Positions 7,277 through 13,490 of a stretch of DNA of 13,574 nucleotides are shown piece by piece. This stretch comes from JANNRW01 sp031401815. GTDB taxonomy: Bacteria; Desulfobacterota; Desulfuromonadia; Geobacterales; DSM-12255. The stretch covers positions 1 through 13,574 of the forward strand of contig JANNRW010000046.1 of NCBI GenBank assembly GCA_031401815.1. Reading direction: 5' to 3'. The notes beneath the pieces were generated by a model. The model was not told the origin of the DNA. It did not search any database and saw only the letters and a list, made by a program, of their open reading frames with translations. The position numbers and the translations under genes are program-made. Positions within the stretch are counted from its first letter, which is position 1. Every line of letters starts with the position of its first letter.

Positions 7277-7552
7277 ATGACCAAGGCTGACATTGTAGAA
7301 AAGATTTACGAAAAAGTTGGATTTTCGAAAAAGGAATCTGCTGAACTCGTTGAGCTCGTCTTTGATATCATGAAGGGGACTCTTGAGAGCAGCGACAAGA
7401 TCAAAATTGCCGGGTTCGGTAATTTTGTTGTAAAGGCCAAGTCCGATCGCCGGGGCAGGAATCCCCAGACTGGTGAAGAGATCACCATTACTGCCAGACG
7501 GATTCTTACCTTCAAGCCGAGCCAAGTTCTAAAAGCATCCATTAACAAATAA
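7277..7552 (+). CDS. ihfA: Integration host factor alpha subunit
   Basis: IHF is a nucleoid protein that bends DNA sharply and assists sigma54 promoters, recombination and replication. The 91-residue product has the HU/IHF fold: N-terminal helices (MTKADIVEKIYEKVGFSKKES), the KIKIAGFGNF strand, and the DNA-intercalating beta arm RRGRNPQTGEEI with proline 63 at its tip. The assignment to alpha rests on its place after pheT, the standard position of ihfA in proteobacteria. The ATG has GAGGGTG upstream (7268-7274). A good promoter lies 57 bases before it. Its stop codon TAA overlaps the ATG of the next gene by one base. Confidence 0.93.
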   Translation: MTKADIVEKIYEKVGFSKKESAELVELVFDIMKGTLESSDKIKIAGFGNFVVKAKSDRRGRNPQTGEEITITARRILTFKPSQVLKASINK

Positions 7553-7887
7553 TGGCTGAGGCAGCCTCAGAAAAGTTGTACTACAGGATTGGCGAAATAG
7601 CTGCAATCCTGAAAGTCAATACTTCTGCTCTCCGTTTTTGGGAGACGCAGTTTTCTGTTCTTGCTCCCCGCAAAACCAGAACAGGCCAACGTCTCTACTC
7701 CAGCAGCGAGCTGGAACTTCTGAAAGAGATAAGAAATCTCCTTTATGTCGAGAAATTGACCATAGCAGGGGCAGTTGAACGGGTATCCGCCTTTCAAAAG
7801 CGTCGCAATCGATCCGGAGTTCAGTCAGAAGAGCTTCTTGGAACGTTAAGGCAGGAATTGAAGGAGTTGAGAAAACTTCTTGAGTAA
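7552..7887 (+). CDS. Short MerR-family transcriptional regulator
   Basis: This is a 111-residue DNA-binding protein. The winged-helix MerR domain occupies about residues 9-80, with YRIGEIAAILKVNTSALRFWE, the wing around RTGQRLYSSSEL, and a helix LLKEIRNLLYVEKLTIAGAVERV. A short charged helix ends it (LRQELKELRKLLE), suitable for dimerisation. There is no ligand-binding domain or metal-binding cysteine, so it is more likely a constitutive or protein-responsive regulator than a metal sensor. The start overlaps the ihfA stop as TAATG, and the gene has no clear Shine-Dalgarno of its own, so translation is probably coupled to ihfA. Known Geobacter genomes carry a similar gene at this place; its targets are unknown to me. 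Confidence 0.88.
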   Translation: MAEAASEKLYYRIGEIAAILKVNTSALRFWETQFSVLAPRKTRTGQRLYSSSELELLKEIRNLLYVEKLTIAGAVERVSAFQKRRNRSGVQSEELLGTLRQELKELRKLLE

Positions 7888-7908
7888 TATCTGATTGATT
7901 GATGTTTC

Positions 7909-7985
7909 CGGTGCGTAGCGCAGCCTGGTAGCGCACTAGACTGGGGGTCTAGTGGTCGCAAGTTCGAATCTTGTCGCACCGACCA
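7909..7985 (+). tRNA. tRNA-Pro (anticodon GGG), CCA encoded
   Basis: The acceptor stem CGGTGCG (7909-7915) pairs with CGCACCG (7975-7981). The D arm is GCGC/GCGC, and the anticodon stem CTAGA/TCTAG encloses CTGGGGG with anticodon GGG. The T stem GCAAG/CTTGT (one G-T pair) encloses TTCGAAT. The discriminator A is followed by encoded CCA (7983-7985). GGG reads CCC and CCU. It starts 21 bases after the merR stop, so it is probably co-transcribed with ihfA-merR, and a strong terminator follows. Confidence 0.97.
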
Positions 7986-7989
7986 TATA

Positions 7990-8026
7990 AAACAGGGACT
8001 TGGCCAAACGGCTCAAGTCCCTGTTT
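7990..8026. terminator. Probably bidirectional terminator after tRNA-Pro
   Basis: AAACAGGGACTTG (7990-8002) pairs perfectly with CAAGTCCCTGTTT (8014-8026). The stem is extended by GCC/GGC (8003-8005, 8010-8012) around AAAC, with one bulged T. The T-rich 3' arm ends on the plus strand as TTTCTGTATT. On the minus strand the stem likewise ends in TTT then TATATGG, so it can end the convergent PP-loop gene, whose stop is 30 bases away. Confidence 0.85.
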
Positions 8027-8055
8027 CTGTATTATCAAGAGCAAATGCATAAGCA

Positions 8056-9060
8056 TCACACCCTCAGCGGCCCAACCTGATCTTCAGTATAAAGGTTGGG
8101 AGCGGTCATGAACCTCTCCTCCATGTCGCATACCAGTTTAACTTTACACTCTTCTCCTTCAGGCGCTCTGGTGTAACGGAGGAGGATCATGGCGGCAGTC
8201 TGCATCAGTTCCTCGTCCTGAAGGCCTATGATAACTCCTGTGGGGCTGCTCCCGTCGTGCCAGCGTAGTAGGGTCTCATCCTGTTCCCTGATATTTTCCA
8301 ACGCATTGTTCTCAGTTTCGTCTCGACCGATCAGGAGCTTGGTGTGAGGTCCGATACGGAAATGGCGGCCTGTTTTCAAGAGTCGGAAATCCCGCAGGTT
8401 CAACTCCTCTGAGTGGTCGAAAATGTCCCGGATTTTTGGGGCAAAGCTCGTCTCGCAGAGCATGCATCCACCCCCTGGGCAGGGGTAGTTCTTCACGTCG
8501 AGCTCATTGGCCAGATCGATCTGTTGCTTTCTTGATCGTCCCGACATGTTGAGCAGTTTACTGCGATCGACCCACCCTTCAGTCTCTGGAATAGTAGGGG
8601 CAAAGTGCTGAGCAGAAAGGGGGCGAAGGAGCAACCCTTCAAGACCACTTTCCCGTTCGATTACCCTCAGGGTGTCCCGCCGCTGGCTCATGGGGCGCTG
8701 GCCGAGCACTTCGCCAGTGATGACAAAATCTGCGCCACTCTCCACCATATACTCCTTGGCTTTTCTCAGCAGATAGATCCGGCAGTCGATGCAGGGATTG
8801 ACCGCTTTCCCATAGCCATGCCTGGGGTTTCGTACAATTTCAAGATAGTCGAGCCCTTTGTGGATGACCTTGATCGGTATCTTAAACTCCTGTGCCACCC
8901 GGACAGCTTCAGATTTGCAACCGGAACTTTTGCTGGTACAGGTACAGAAAGGGGATGTGAAGTTCAGGGCTTCGACTTTAATTCCCTGGTCAAGGATAAC
9001 TTTTACTGCAAGGGTGGAGTCGAGTCCTCCGGAAAGGAGGGCGAGGGCTTTGCGTGACAT
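8056..9060 (-). CDS. Cysteine-rich PP-loop ATPase related to tRNA thiouridylases (MnmA/ThiI-like)
   Basis: The 334-residue protein has an N-terminal PP-loop ATP pyrophosphatase motif SGGLDS (10-15). Enzymes with this fold adenylate a substrate, and the MnmA/ThiI branch then transfers sulfur to tRNA uridine. Conserved-looking cysteines are C39, C41 and C48, the pair C90xxC93 in NPCIDCR, and C194PGGGC199xxC202, suggesting an iron-sulfur cluster or persulfide carriers. A C-terminal segment (about 225-285, with FRLLKTGRHFRIG and KLLIGRDETENN) resembles the RNA-binding NFACT-R type domain. AGGAGAG lies just upstream of the ATG. It is a lone minus-strand gene converging on tRNA-Pro. The substrate cannot be read from sequence; genes like this are often annotated as a tRNA 2-thiouridine enzyme, which I regard as unproven. 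Confidence 0.8.
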   Translation of the reverse strand: MSRKALALLSGGLDSTLAVKVILDQGIKVEALNFTSPFCTCTSKSSGCKSEAVRVAQEFKIPIKVIHKGLDYLEIVRNPRHGYGKAVNPCIDCRIYLLRKAKEYMVESGADFVITGEVLGQRPMSQRRDTLRVIERESGLEGLLLRPLSAQHFAPTIPETEGWVDRSKLLNMSGRSRKQQIDLANELDVKNYPCPGGGCMLCETSFAPKIRDIFDHSEELNLRDFRLLKTGRHFRIGPHTKLLIGRDETENNALENIREQDETLLRWHDGSSPTGVIIGLQDEELMQTAAMILLRYTRAPEGEECKVKLVCDMEERFMTAPNLYTEDQVGPLRV

Positions 9061-9124
9061 GGTCTCTCCTGTGGTTTCATGGCAGTCGTCGGGAAGGTCG
9101 GTGCCTGCAACAAAACCGGGTTGA

Positions 9125-9140
9125 TAGTTTCATTAAACTA
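9125..9140. repeat. Short perfect palindrome (TAGTTT-CATT-AAACTA)
   Basis: A 6-base arm and its exact reverse complement surround four bases, 65 bases upstream of the PP-loop gene start. The symmetry would suit an operator for a dimeric regulator. It is short enough to occur by chance. Confidence 0.3.
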
Positions 9141-9180
9141 GCACATTGAAGCTGTTGAAGTAAAGGGGGAGAGAGTATTG

Positions 9181-9239
9181 AACCTGAAACAGACTCTTAG
9201 CCACAGATAAAGGCCGATAAGAGCGGATAAAACCTGAAA
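9181..9239. repeat. Three 10-bp tandem units flanked by 9-bp direct repeats
   Basis: CCACAGATAA, AGGCCGATAA and GAGCGGATAA stand head to tail at 9201-9230 and share the pattern CNGATAA every ten bases. AACCTGAAA occurs at 9181-9189 and again at 9231-9239. The GATAA-type units look like remnants of intergenic repeats common in Geobacter-like genomes, but copy number could not be tested. Confidence 0.5.
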
Positions 9240-9370
9240 TGCTCATAAATGGTTTCACCCTTTTGGTTCTTCGTATTTTTCTTTTATGTAGAGAGACGCG
9301 GTAGCCTTGATTCTATAGGTGTGTTAAGGTATTGACTATAAGTAACTTATTTCTCTGGCTGGAGGATGTT

Positions 9371-10351
9371 TTGACAGATTCCGAAATCAAAATCAGTAAG
9401 AGAATACTGTCCGGATGTGTGATGCTCTGCATCCTTATAACTCTTGCCAGCTGCAGCAAACCTGCACAGGAACTCTTGCATGGATATGTTGAGGGGGAAT
9501 TTGTCTACGTGGCAGCACCACTATCCGGCGCAGTTACTCTTCAGGTGGAGCGAGGGTCAACGGTCAAGGGGGGTGCTCCGCTCTTTGCGCTTGAAAATGT
9601 TTCAGAAAGAACAGCCCGTGATGAGGCTGCGCGGCGTCTGGCTCAGGCAAGAGCCTCCCTGGAGGATGTCAGGAAGGGGCTGCGTCCTACAGAGATAGTT
9701 GCTTTGCAGGCAAGGCTACAGCAGGCTCGCGTTGCATTGAAGTTTGCCGAGACCGAGTCGGAACGTCAGGAGATGCTGTACCGGACAGGTGTTGTTTCTG
9801 CACAGGGGTATGATCTGGTGAGATCAAACCGTGATCAGAGCCGGGAGGAGGTTGCAAGGGTTGAAGCCGAACTCAAGACCGCAGCTCTGGGCGCCCGCTC
9901 TGACCAGGTTGCAGCGTCAGCAGCCAATGTAAAAGCATTTGAAGAGGCGTTAACCCGTGCTGAATGGAATCTTTCACAGAAAAGCCAAAAAGCTCCTCTG
10001 GATGCTCTGGTTTATGACACTATTTACCGCAGTGGTGAGTGGGTGGCTGCTGGCAAGCCTGTTGTATCGCTACTTCCCCCAGGCAAGGTCAAAGTCCGCA
10101 CATTTATCCCTGAGAAGATGCTTGGCACAATTCAGATTGGTGATCCGGTGAAGGTTACTGTTGACGGTCTGAAGGAGCCATTTGAAGGTAAGGTCAGTTT
10201 CATTTCCCAGAGAGCAGAGTATACTCCGCCGGTCATCTACAGTCGGGAGAACCGCTCAAAGCTGGTATTCATGATTGAAGTGAGTTTTCCTCCAGGGGTT
10301 GCAGCAAGACTCCATCCCGGGCAGCCCGCAGATGTAAGTTTCGGGCGCTGA
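9371..10351 (+). CDS. HlyD/YbhG-type membrane fusion (adaptor) lipoprotein
   Basis: This is the periplasmic adaptor of an ABC efflux pump. I chose the TTG at 9371 because GGAGG (9361-9365) lies five bases before it; an upstream in-frame TTG (9332) lacks a ribosome site. From there the 326 residues begin with a lipoprotein signal: lysines and arginine, a hydrophobic stretch (ILSGCVMLCILIT), and the lipobox LASC with C28 as the lipidated cysteine. Next come a biotinyl-lipoyl-like strand region (YVAAPLSGAVTLQVERGSTVKGG), a long helical hairpin (about 75-205, rich in Glu, Arg and Ala), the second lipoyl half (APLDALVYDTIYRSGEWVAAG), and a beta-barrel domain. The ABC ATPase gene starts two bases after the stop. 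The substrate is unknown; YbhG/YhiI-like systems export drugs or lipophilic compounds. Confidence 0.88.
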   Translation: MTDSEIKISKRILSGCVMLCILITLASCSKPAQELLHGYVEGEFVYVAAPLSGAVTLQVERGSTVKGGAPLFALENVSERTARDEAARRLAQARASLEDVRKGLRPTEIVALQARLQQARVALKFAETESERQEMLYRTGVVSAQGYDLVRSNRDQSREEVARVEAELKTAALGARSDQVAASAANVKAFEEALTRAEWNLSQKSQKAPLDALVYDTIYRSGEWVAAGKPVVSLLPPGKVKVRTFIPEKMLGTIQIGDPVKVTVDGLKEPFEGKVSFISQRAEYTPPVIYSRENRSKLVFMIEVSFPPGVAARLHPGQPADVSFGR

Positions 10352-10353
10352 AT

Positions 10354-11280
10354 ATGGCTGATGCATTTGCAATAGATGTAAAGGGGATGACAAAGCAGTT
10401 CGACGGTCGGACAGTTGTTGACAGTATTGATCTTCAGGTACGGCAGGGTGAAATCTGCGGATTTCTCGGGCCAAACGGAAGCGGCAAGACTACTTTCATC
10501 CGGATGCTCTGTGGGTTGCTCCGTCCTGACGGTGGAAGCGGTCAATGTCTCGGTTATGATGTCATTTCCGGCAGCGAGTCTATTCGCCGGGAAGTCGGCT
10601 ACATGACCCAGAGCTTCAGTTTTTATGAAGATCTGAGCGTTATTGAAAATCTTGATTTTGTCGCCCGGATGTTCTCTCTCCCCAATCGTCGGTCAGCAGT
10701 ACAGGAGTGTCTCGAACGACTAGGACTCGCAGGTCGCAGCTCCCAGCTGGCAGGCGAACTCTCCGGAGGTTGGAAACAGCGCCTGGCTCTTGCTGCCTGT
10801 CTGCTCCACAAGCCGCAACTACTGCTCCTTGATGAACCTACTGCCGGGGTCGATCCGAAGGCTCGCCGCGATTTCTGGGATCAGATCCACGACCTCTCAG
10901 CACTTGGAATGACCGTGCTTATCTCAACCCATTACATGGATGAAGCAGAACGTTGCCACCGTCTTGCCTATCTCTCCTATGGCAAGCTTCTGGTACAGGG
11001 GACTTCAGCCGAGATAGTCGCTGCTGCCGGGCTGTTGACCTGGATAGTTACCGGCCCGGATCTCTCACTTCTTGCATCACGGCTCAGAACCTCCCAGGCA
11101 GTCATTCAGGCTGTTGCTTTTGGCAATGAACTTCATCTTAGCGGAATAGATGCCAAAGCTCTGGAAGAGGCTTTTGCACCCTATCAAACAGCCGGTTACA
11201 GTTTCCGGCGCACTGAATCCACCCTTGAGGATGTGTTCATACATCTGATGGAGAGAGGAGAGGATAACTTTTCGCTATGA
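10354..11280 (+). CDS. ABC transporter ATP-binding protein (YbhF-like exporter)
   Basis: The 308-residue ATPase would power the efflux pump built with the preceding adaptor. It shows Walker A GPNGSGKT (39-46), Q-loop Q86, the signature LSGGW (136-140, an LSGGQ variant with tryptophan), Walker B LLLLDE (156-161), and the switch histidine H193 in STHYMDEAE. The C-terminal 90 residues form the extension usual for ABC-2 export ATPases. It starts two bases after the adaptor stop, which suggests coupling. Its own stop overlaps the ATG of the next gene as ATGA, the arrangement expected before an ABC-2 permease. That permease is broken (see next entry), so this ATPase has no membrane partner in the window. 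The base composition is like the neighbouring core genes. Confidence 0.93.
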   Translation: MADAFAIDVKGMTKQFDGRTVVDSIDLQVRQGEICGFLGPNGSGKTTFIRMLCGLLRPDGGSGQCLGYDVISGSESIRREVGYMTQSFSFYEDLSVIENLDFVARMFSLPNRRSAVQECLERLGLAGRSSQLAGELSGGWKQRLALAACLLHKPQLLLLDEPTAGVDPKARRDFWDQIHDLSALGMTVLISTHYMDEAERCHRLAYLSYGKLLVQGTSAEIVAAAGLLTWIVTGPDLSLLASRLRTSQAVIQAVAFGNELHLSGIDAKALEEAFAPYQTAGYSFRRTESTLEDVFIHLMERGEDNFSL

Positions 11281-11330
11281 ACAGTCTGTTTTCTTTTCTT
11301 CGGCGTGTTTCCTTACTTCATTTTCATTGA
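11277..11330 (+). pseudogene. 5' remnant of an ABC-2 permease gene, truncated
   Basis: The ATG overlaps the ATPase stop (ATGA, 11277-11280). Reading on gives MNSLFSFLRRVS and then LLHFH before TGA at 11328-11330. A basic amphipathic start such as this one precedes the first membrane helix in ABC-2 permeases of YbhS/YbhR type, and this is where the permease must lie. Nothing resembling the remaining 350 or so residues follows. I infer that a deletion or insertion joined foreign DNA near 11313. A genuine 17-codon peptide is the less likely alternative. Confidence 0.7.
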
Positions 11331-11355
11331 CACAACGTTTTAATATCAGCAAAAT
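11327..11355 (+). promoter_or_regulatory. Candidate promoter at the breakpoint
   Basis: TTGACA (11327-11332) is a perfect -35 and CAAAAT (11350-11355) matches the -10 at four positions, with 17 bases between. It overlaps the stop of the truncated permease and would start RNA near 11362, ahead of the small antitoxin-like gene at 11424. Confidence 0.5.
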
Positions 11356-11423
11356 GCGCTGACTGACCAAGCTGTGGAAGAGGGTTGCGAGCGGGTAGAT
11401 GCAAGAGAATAAAGGAATCAGCA

Positions 11424-11702
11424 ATGAGCAAAGCAGCTGTAATCACAGAGATTGAACATAAGATAGAAGCCCTTCCACCAACAGATCAATTGAAGCTTTT
11501 GGAGAAGATAGTCAGGCATCTAAAGCACTCTTTTACGGGCCAACATCCGGCAAAGCCGGGTAAAGCGATAGTTACAGGAGACACCTTGCCTCTTCGTGGC
11601 GCATTGAAGCAGTATACCGCGACTGAACTACGTGTACGTGAATCTGAGGCTTTTGCCCAGGCAATGAAGGAAAAACATGCGTTTCGACAGCGCTGGGTGT
11701 GA
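11424..11702 (+). CDS. Small antitoxin-like protein of unknown family
   Basis: The 92-residue product begins MSKAAVITEIEHKIEALPP and continues TDQLKLLEKIVRHLKHS. A helix with the pattern 'LP...QL.LLE.I...L' is typical of many small antitoxins and addiction-module components, which is the only basis for the call. The middle is proline/glycine-rich, and the C-terminal helix is charged (TELRVRESEAFAQAMKEKH). I chose the ATG at 11424 because AAGGA (11412-11416) lies seven bases upstream; a TTG at 11385 would add 13 residues but has no such site. No toxin gene follows: the next 174 bases contain only short broken frames. It could be an orphan antitoxin or an unrelated small protein. Confidence 0.5.
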   Translation: MSKAAVITEIEHKIEALPPTDQLKLLEKIVRHLKHSFTGQHPAKPGKAIVTGDTLPLRGALKQYTATELRVRESEAFAQAMKEKHAFRQRWV

Positions 11703-11876
11703 GGCGGAGGAAGCAAGTTGCAATCTTGCAGGCCCAATTCCCTTATGGGAAGTGACCGAGGCTCATGGAGTTATTGGATAAGATGCTGGAGTTGGCTGAA
11801 GAAGCTGGTATGAAATCAAGGTGACTGTGCTGAATCATAATCACGTGTCACAGTAATAAAAAGGCGACAACAGCTT
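11703..11876 (+). other. Decayed stretch after the antitoxin-like gene
   Basis: Two neighbouring short frames look protein-like. One reads AGPIPLWEVTEAHGVIG and stops at 11779-11781. The other, shifted by one base, reads MELLDKMLELAEEAGMKSR (11765-11824). Together they could be a frameshifted fragment of one gene, possibly a lost partner of the upstream gene. I do not recognise the protein. A small inverted repeat (TTCCC-TTAT-GGGAA, from 11738) lies inside. Confidence 0.25.
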
Positions 11877-13028
11877 ATGGATGTACCAAAACGGACTTTC
11901 GAGCGTTTAACCGCATTTACTAATTGCCATCAAATCCCGGATGGGTGGAAAGTGTCATGTACTAACTCAGAATGCACAATGCATCAGCTGTCGCCATATA
12001 TTGGAAAATTAAAAAGTACAATTGCAAAGAGTCTTATTGCTACTTACTCAAAACCGGGTGATACCGTAGTAGATCCCTTTTCCGGAAGTGGTACTATTCC
12101 ATTGGAAGCAAAGCTACAAGGCAGGCACGTATTTGCTTCAGATATTAGTCCGTATGCAGGATTGCTTTCAAGGGCAAAACTGTTCCCGCCTGGCTCCATG
12201 GATGAAGCATTATCTCAAGCAGAGAAAATGTTTAATGAGTCACAGAGTGGTGAAAAACCTGATTTAGAAAAAATTCCTGATTGGGTTCGTAAGTTTTTTC
12301 ACGATGAAACGTTATCTGAGGCAATCAGATTTGCAGAAATATGCAAACATCGTAAAAGTTCAGATTTTATCTTTGCTTGCTTCTTAGGCATCCTCCATCA
12401 CCAAAGACCTGGTTTTTTATCATATCCGAGTAGTCACTTGGTCCCATATTTGCGCGACAAGAAATTCCCGAGAGAACAGTATCCGGAGATGTATGAATAC
12501 CGTGAACTTAGACCGAGGCTTATGGCCAAAGTTAAGCGAGCGTATAAAAGATTTTATGGTTATCCCCAGAATGTGACCGGTGTGTTTAAAGAATCTTCCG
12601 TAGATTCTATTGCGTTACCAAAGCAATTTGAATGCATTATAACTAGTCCGCCATACATGAATGCTCTTGATTATGGCCGAGATAATAGGCTGAGATTATG
12701 GTTTATCGATCCTGTATCAGCAGTCTCAGTGGATCATAATCAATCACAACAAAAAAAAGGATTCGAACTGGTATTGGGAACTCTCGCAGAAAAGATAGAC
12801 AAGTCCCTTACCAATGGGGGCTATGCGATTTTTGTAGTTGGTGATGAAATATCCAGAAGCTATGTCTCTCATCCATCGGAAGTCGTAGTTAAAATTATGC
12901 TCCAAAATTCTTCTTTTCTGCGTCTTGAAAATGTCTTTACAGATGTGATTCCTGATATAAGGCGATCCAGGCGAGATTATCGAGGGATTAAGAGTGAGCA
13001 TTTCTTAGTGTTCAAAAAGGTTATGTGA
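11877..13028 (+). CDS. DNA amino-methyltransferase (N6-adenine or N4-cytosine type)
   Basis: The 383-residue protein carries the SAM-binding motif VDPFSGSGT (65-73) and the catalytic motif TSPPY (256-260), the S/D-PPY signature of enzymes that methylate adenine-N6 or cytosine-N4 in DNA. The order, SAM motif first and catalytic motif about 185 residues later with a long region between, resembles the alpha arrangement, so residues 100-250 are likely the target-recognition region. Cysteines C17, C28 and C33 precede the SAM domain. The ATG has only a distant AAGG (11860-11863). Its stop is immediately followed by the ATG of a kinase-like gene. Base composition is AT-rich compared with the core genes, as expected of acquired DNA. 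No restriction endonuclease is visible. An RNA substrate is possible but less likely. Confidence 0.85.
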   Translation: MDVPKRTFERLTAFTNCHQIPDGWKVSCTNSECTMHQLSPYIGKLKSTIAKSLIATYSKPGDTVVDPFSGSGTIPLEAKLQGRHVFASDISPYAGLLSRAKLFPPGSMDEALSQAEKMFNESQSGEKPDLEKIPDWVRKFFHDETLSEAIRFAEICKHRKSSDFIFACFLGILHHQRPGFLSYPSSHLVPYLRDKKFPREQYPEMYEYRELRPRLMAKVKRAYKRFYGYPQNVTGVFKESSVDSIALPKQFECIITSPPYMNALDYGRDNRLRLWFIDPVSAVSVDHNQSQQKKGFELVLGTLAEKIDKSLTNGGYAIFVVGDEISRSYVSHPSEVVVKIMLQNSSFLRLENVFTDVIPDIRRSRRDYRGIKSEHFLVFKKVM

Positions 13029-13490
13029 ATGCGTCAAAACCTGCCCCGAAAAGAATATTTCATAGGCAAGGAAGTTCCAGAGCTGCCAGGATACGTCATT
13101 AGCGAATTTGTTAATTCAGGATGTAATGCCCATGTATTTAGAGCGCACAACGAATCTATAAATTCAAACTATGCCTGTAAAGTCATTCCTAAGTCCAACC
13201 TTAAACAATCTGCCCTGGATTCCAGAGCTTGGATTGAAGAACCGCTGAAAGCAAATTCACTTACCCATCCATCAGTAGTTAAGTGCAGCAACGTGCTTGA
13301 GTGGATAGATACTGAATCCGGAATTGATTGCGTCGTCCTTTGCTATGATTTTATTCGCGGAGTTTCGCTAAGAGACTATGTTAAAAATAACAAAAACAAC
13401 ATAACTATTAGTTTTGTTGAATCGTATTTGAAAACAATTTTCGAACTTATGCTAGATGAAGTGGTTGCGCTTTCTGAGACATGTGTGTAA
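13029..13490 (+). pseudogene. Ser/Thr protein-kinase-like gene, truncated by an IS element
   Basis: The 153 residues match the N-lobe of a eukaryotic-like kinase: a glycine-loop-like VNSGCNAHVFRA (28-39), the ATP lysine K51 in ACKVI, a helix with E70/E71 as the possible salt-bridge partner, and a hinge CYDFIRGVSLRDYV (105-118). The frame then ends at TAA 13488-13490, before any HRD/HGD catalytic loop or DFG motif, so it cannot be a working kinase. The sequence beyond is the start of an insertion sequence, which explains the truncation. The ATG follows the methyltransferase stop with no gap and has AAAAAGG eight bases upstream, so the two genes form one unit. Composition is AT-rich like its partner. 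Family membership is inferred from the N-lobe only. Confidence 0.75.

Larger units (their letters stand above)
9061..9370. other. Non-coding divergent spacer
   Basis: These 310 bases separate the minus-strand PP-loop gene from the plus-strand exporter genes. They hold the ribosome site of the minus gene, a small palindrome (9125-9140), a 10-bp tandem repeat with flanking direct repeats (9181-9239), and the exporter ribosome site at the right end. I saw no convincing promoter for either gene and no coding potential. A weak -35-like TTGATT (9307-9312) with TATTGA 17 bases later is possible but not reported as a promoter. Confidence 0.6.

Noticed and set aside
8605..9057. Open frame of 150 codons on the plus strand
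   Set aside because: It is the mirror of the PP-loop gene, which has clear motifs (SGGLDS, CPGGGC) and a good ribosome site.
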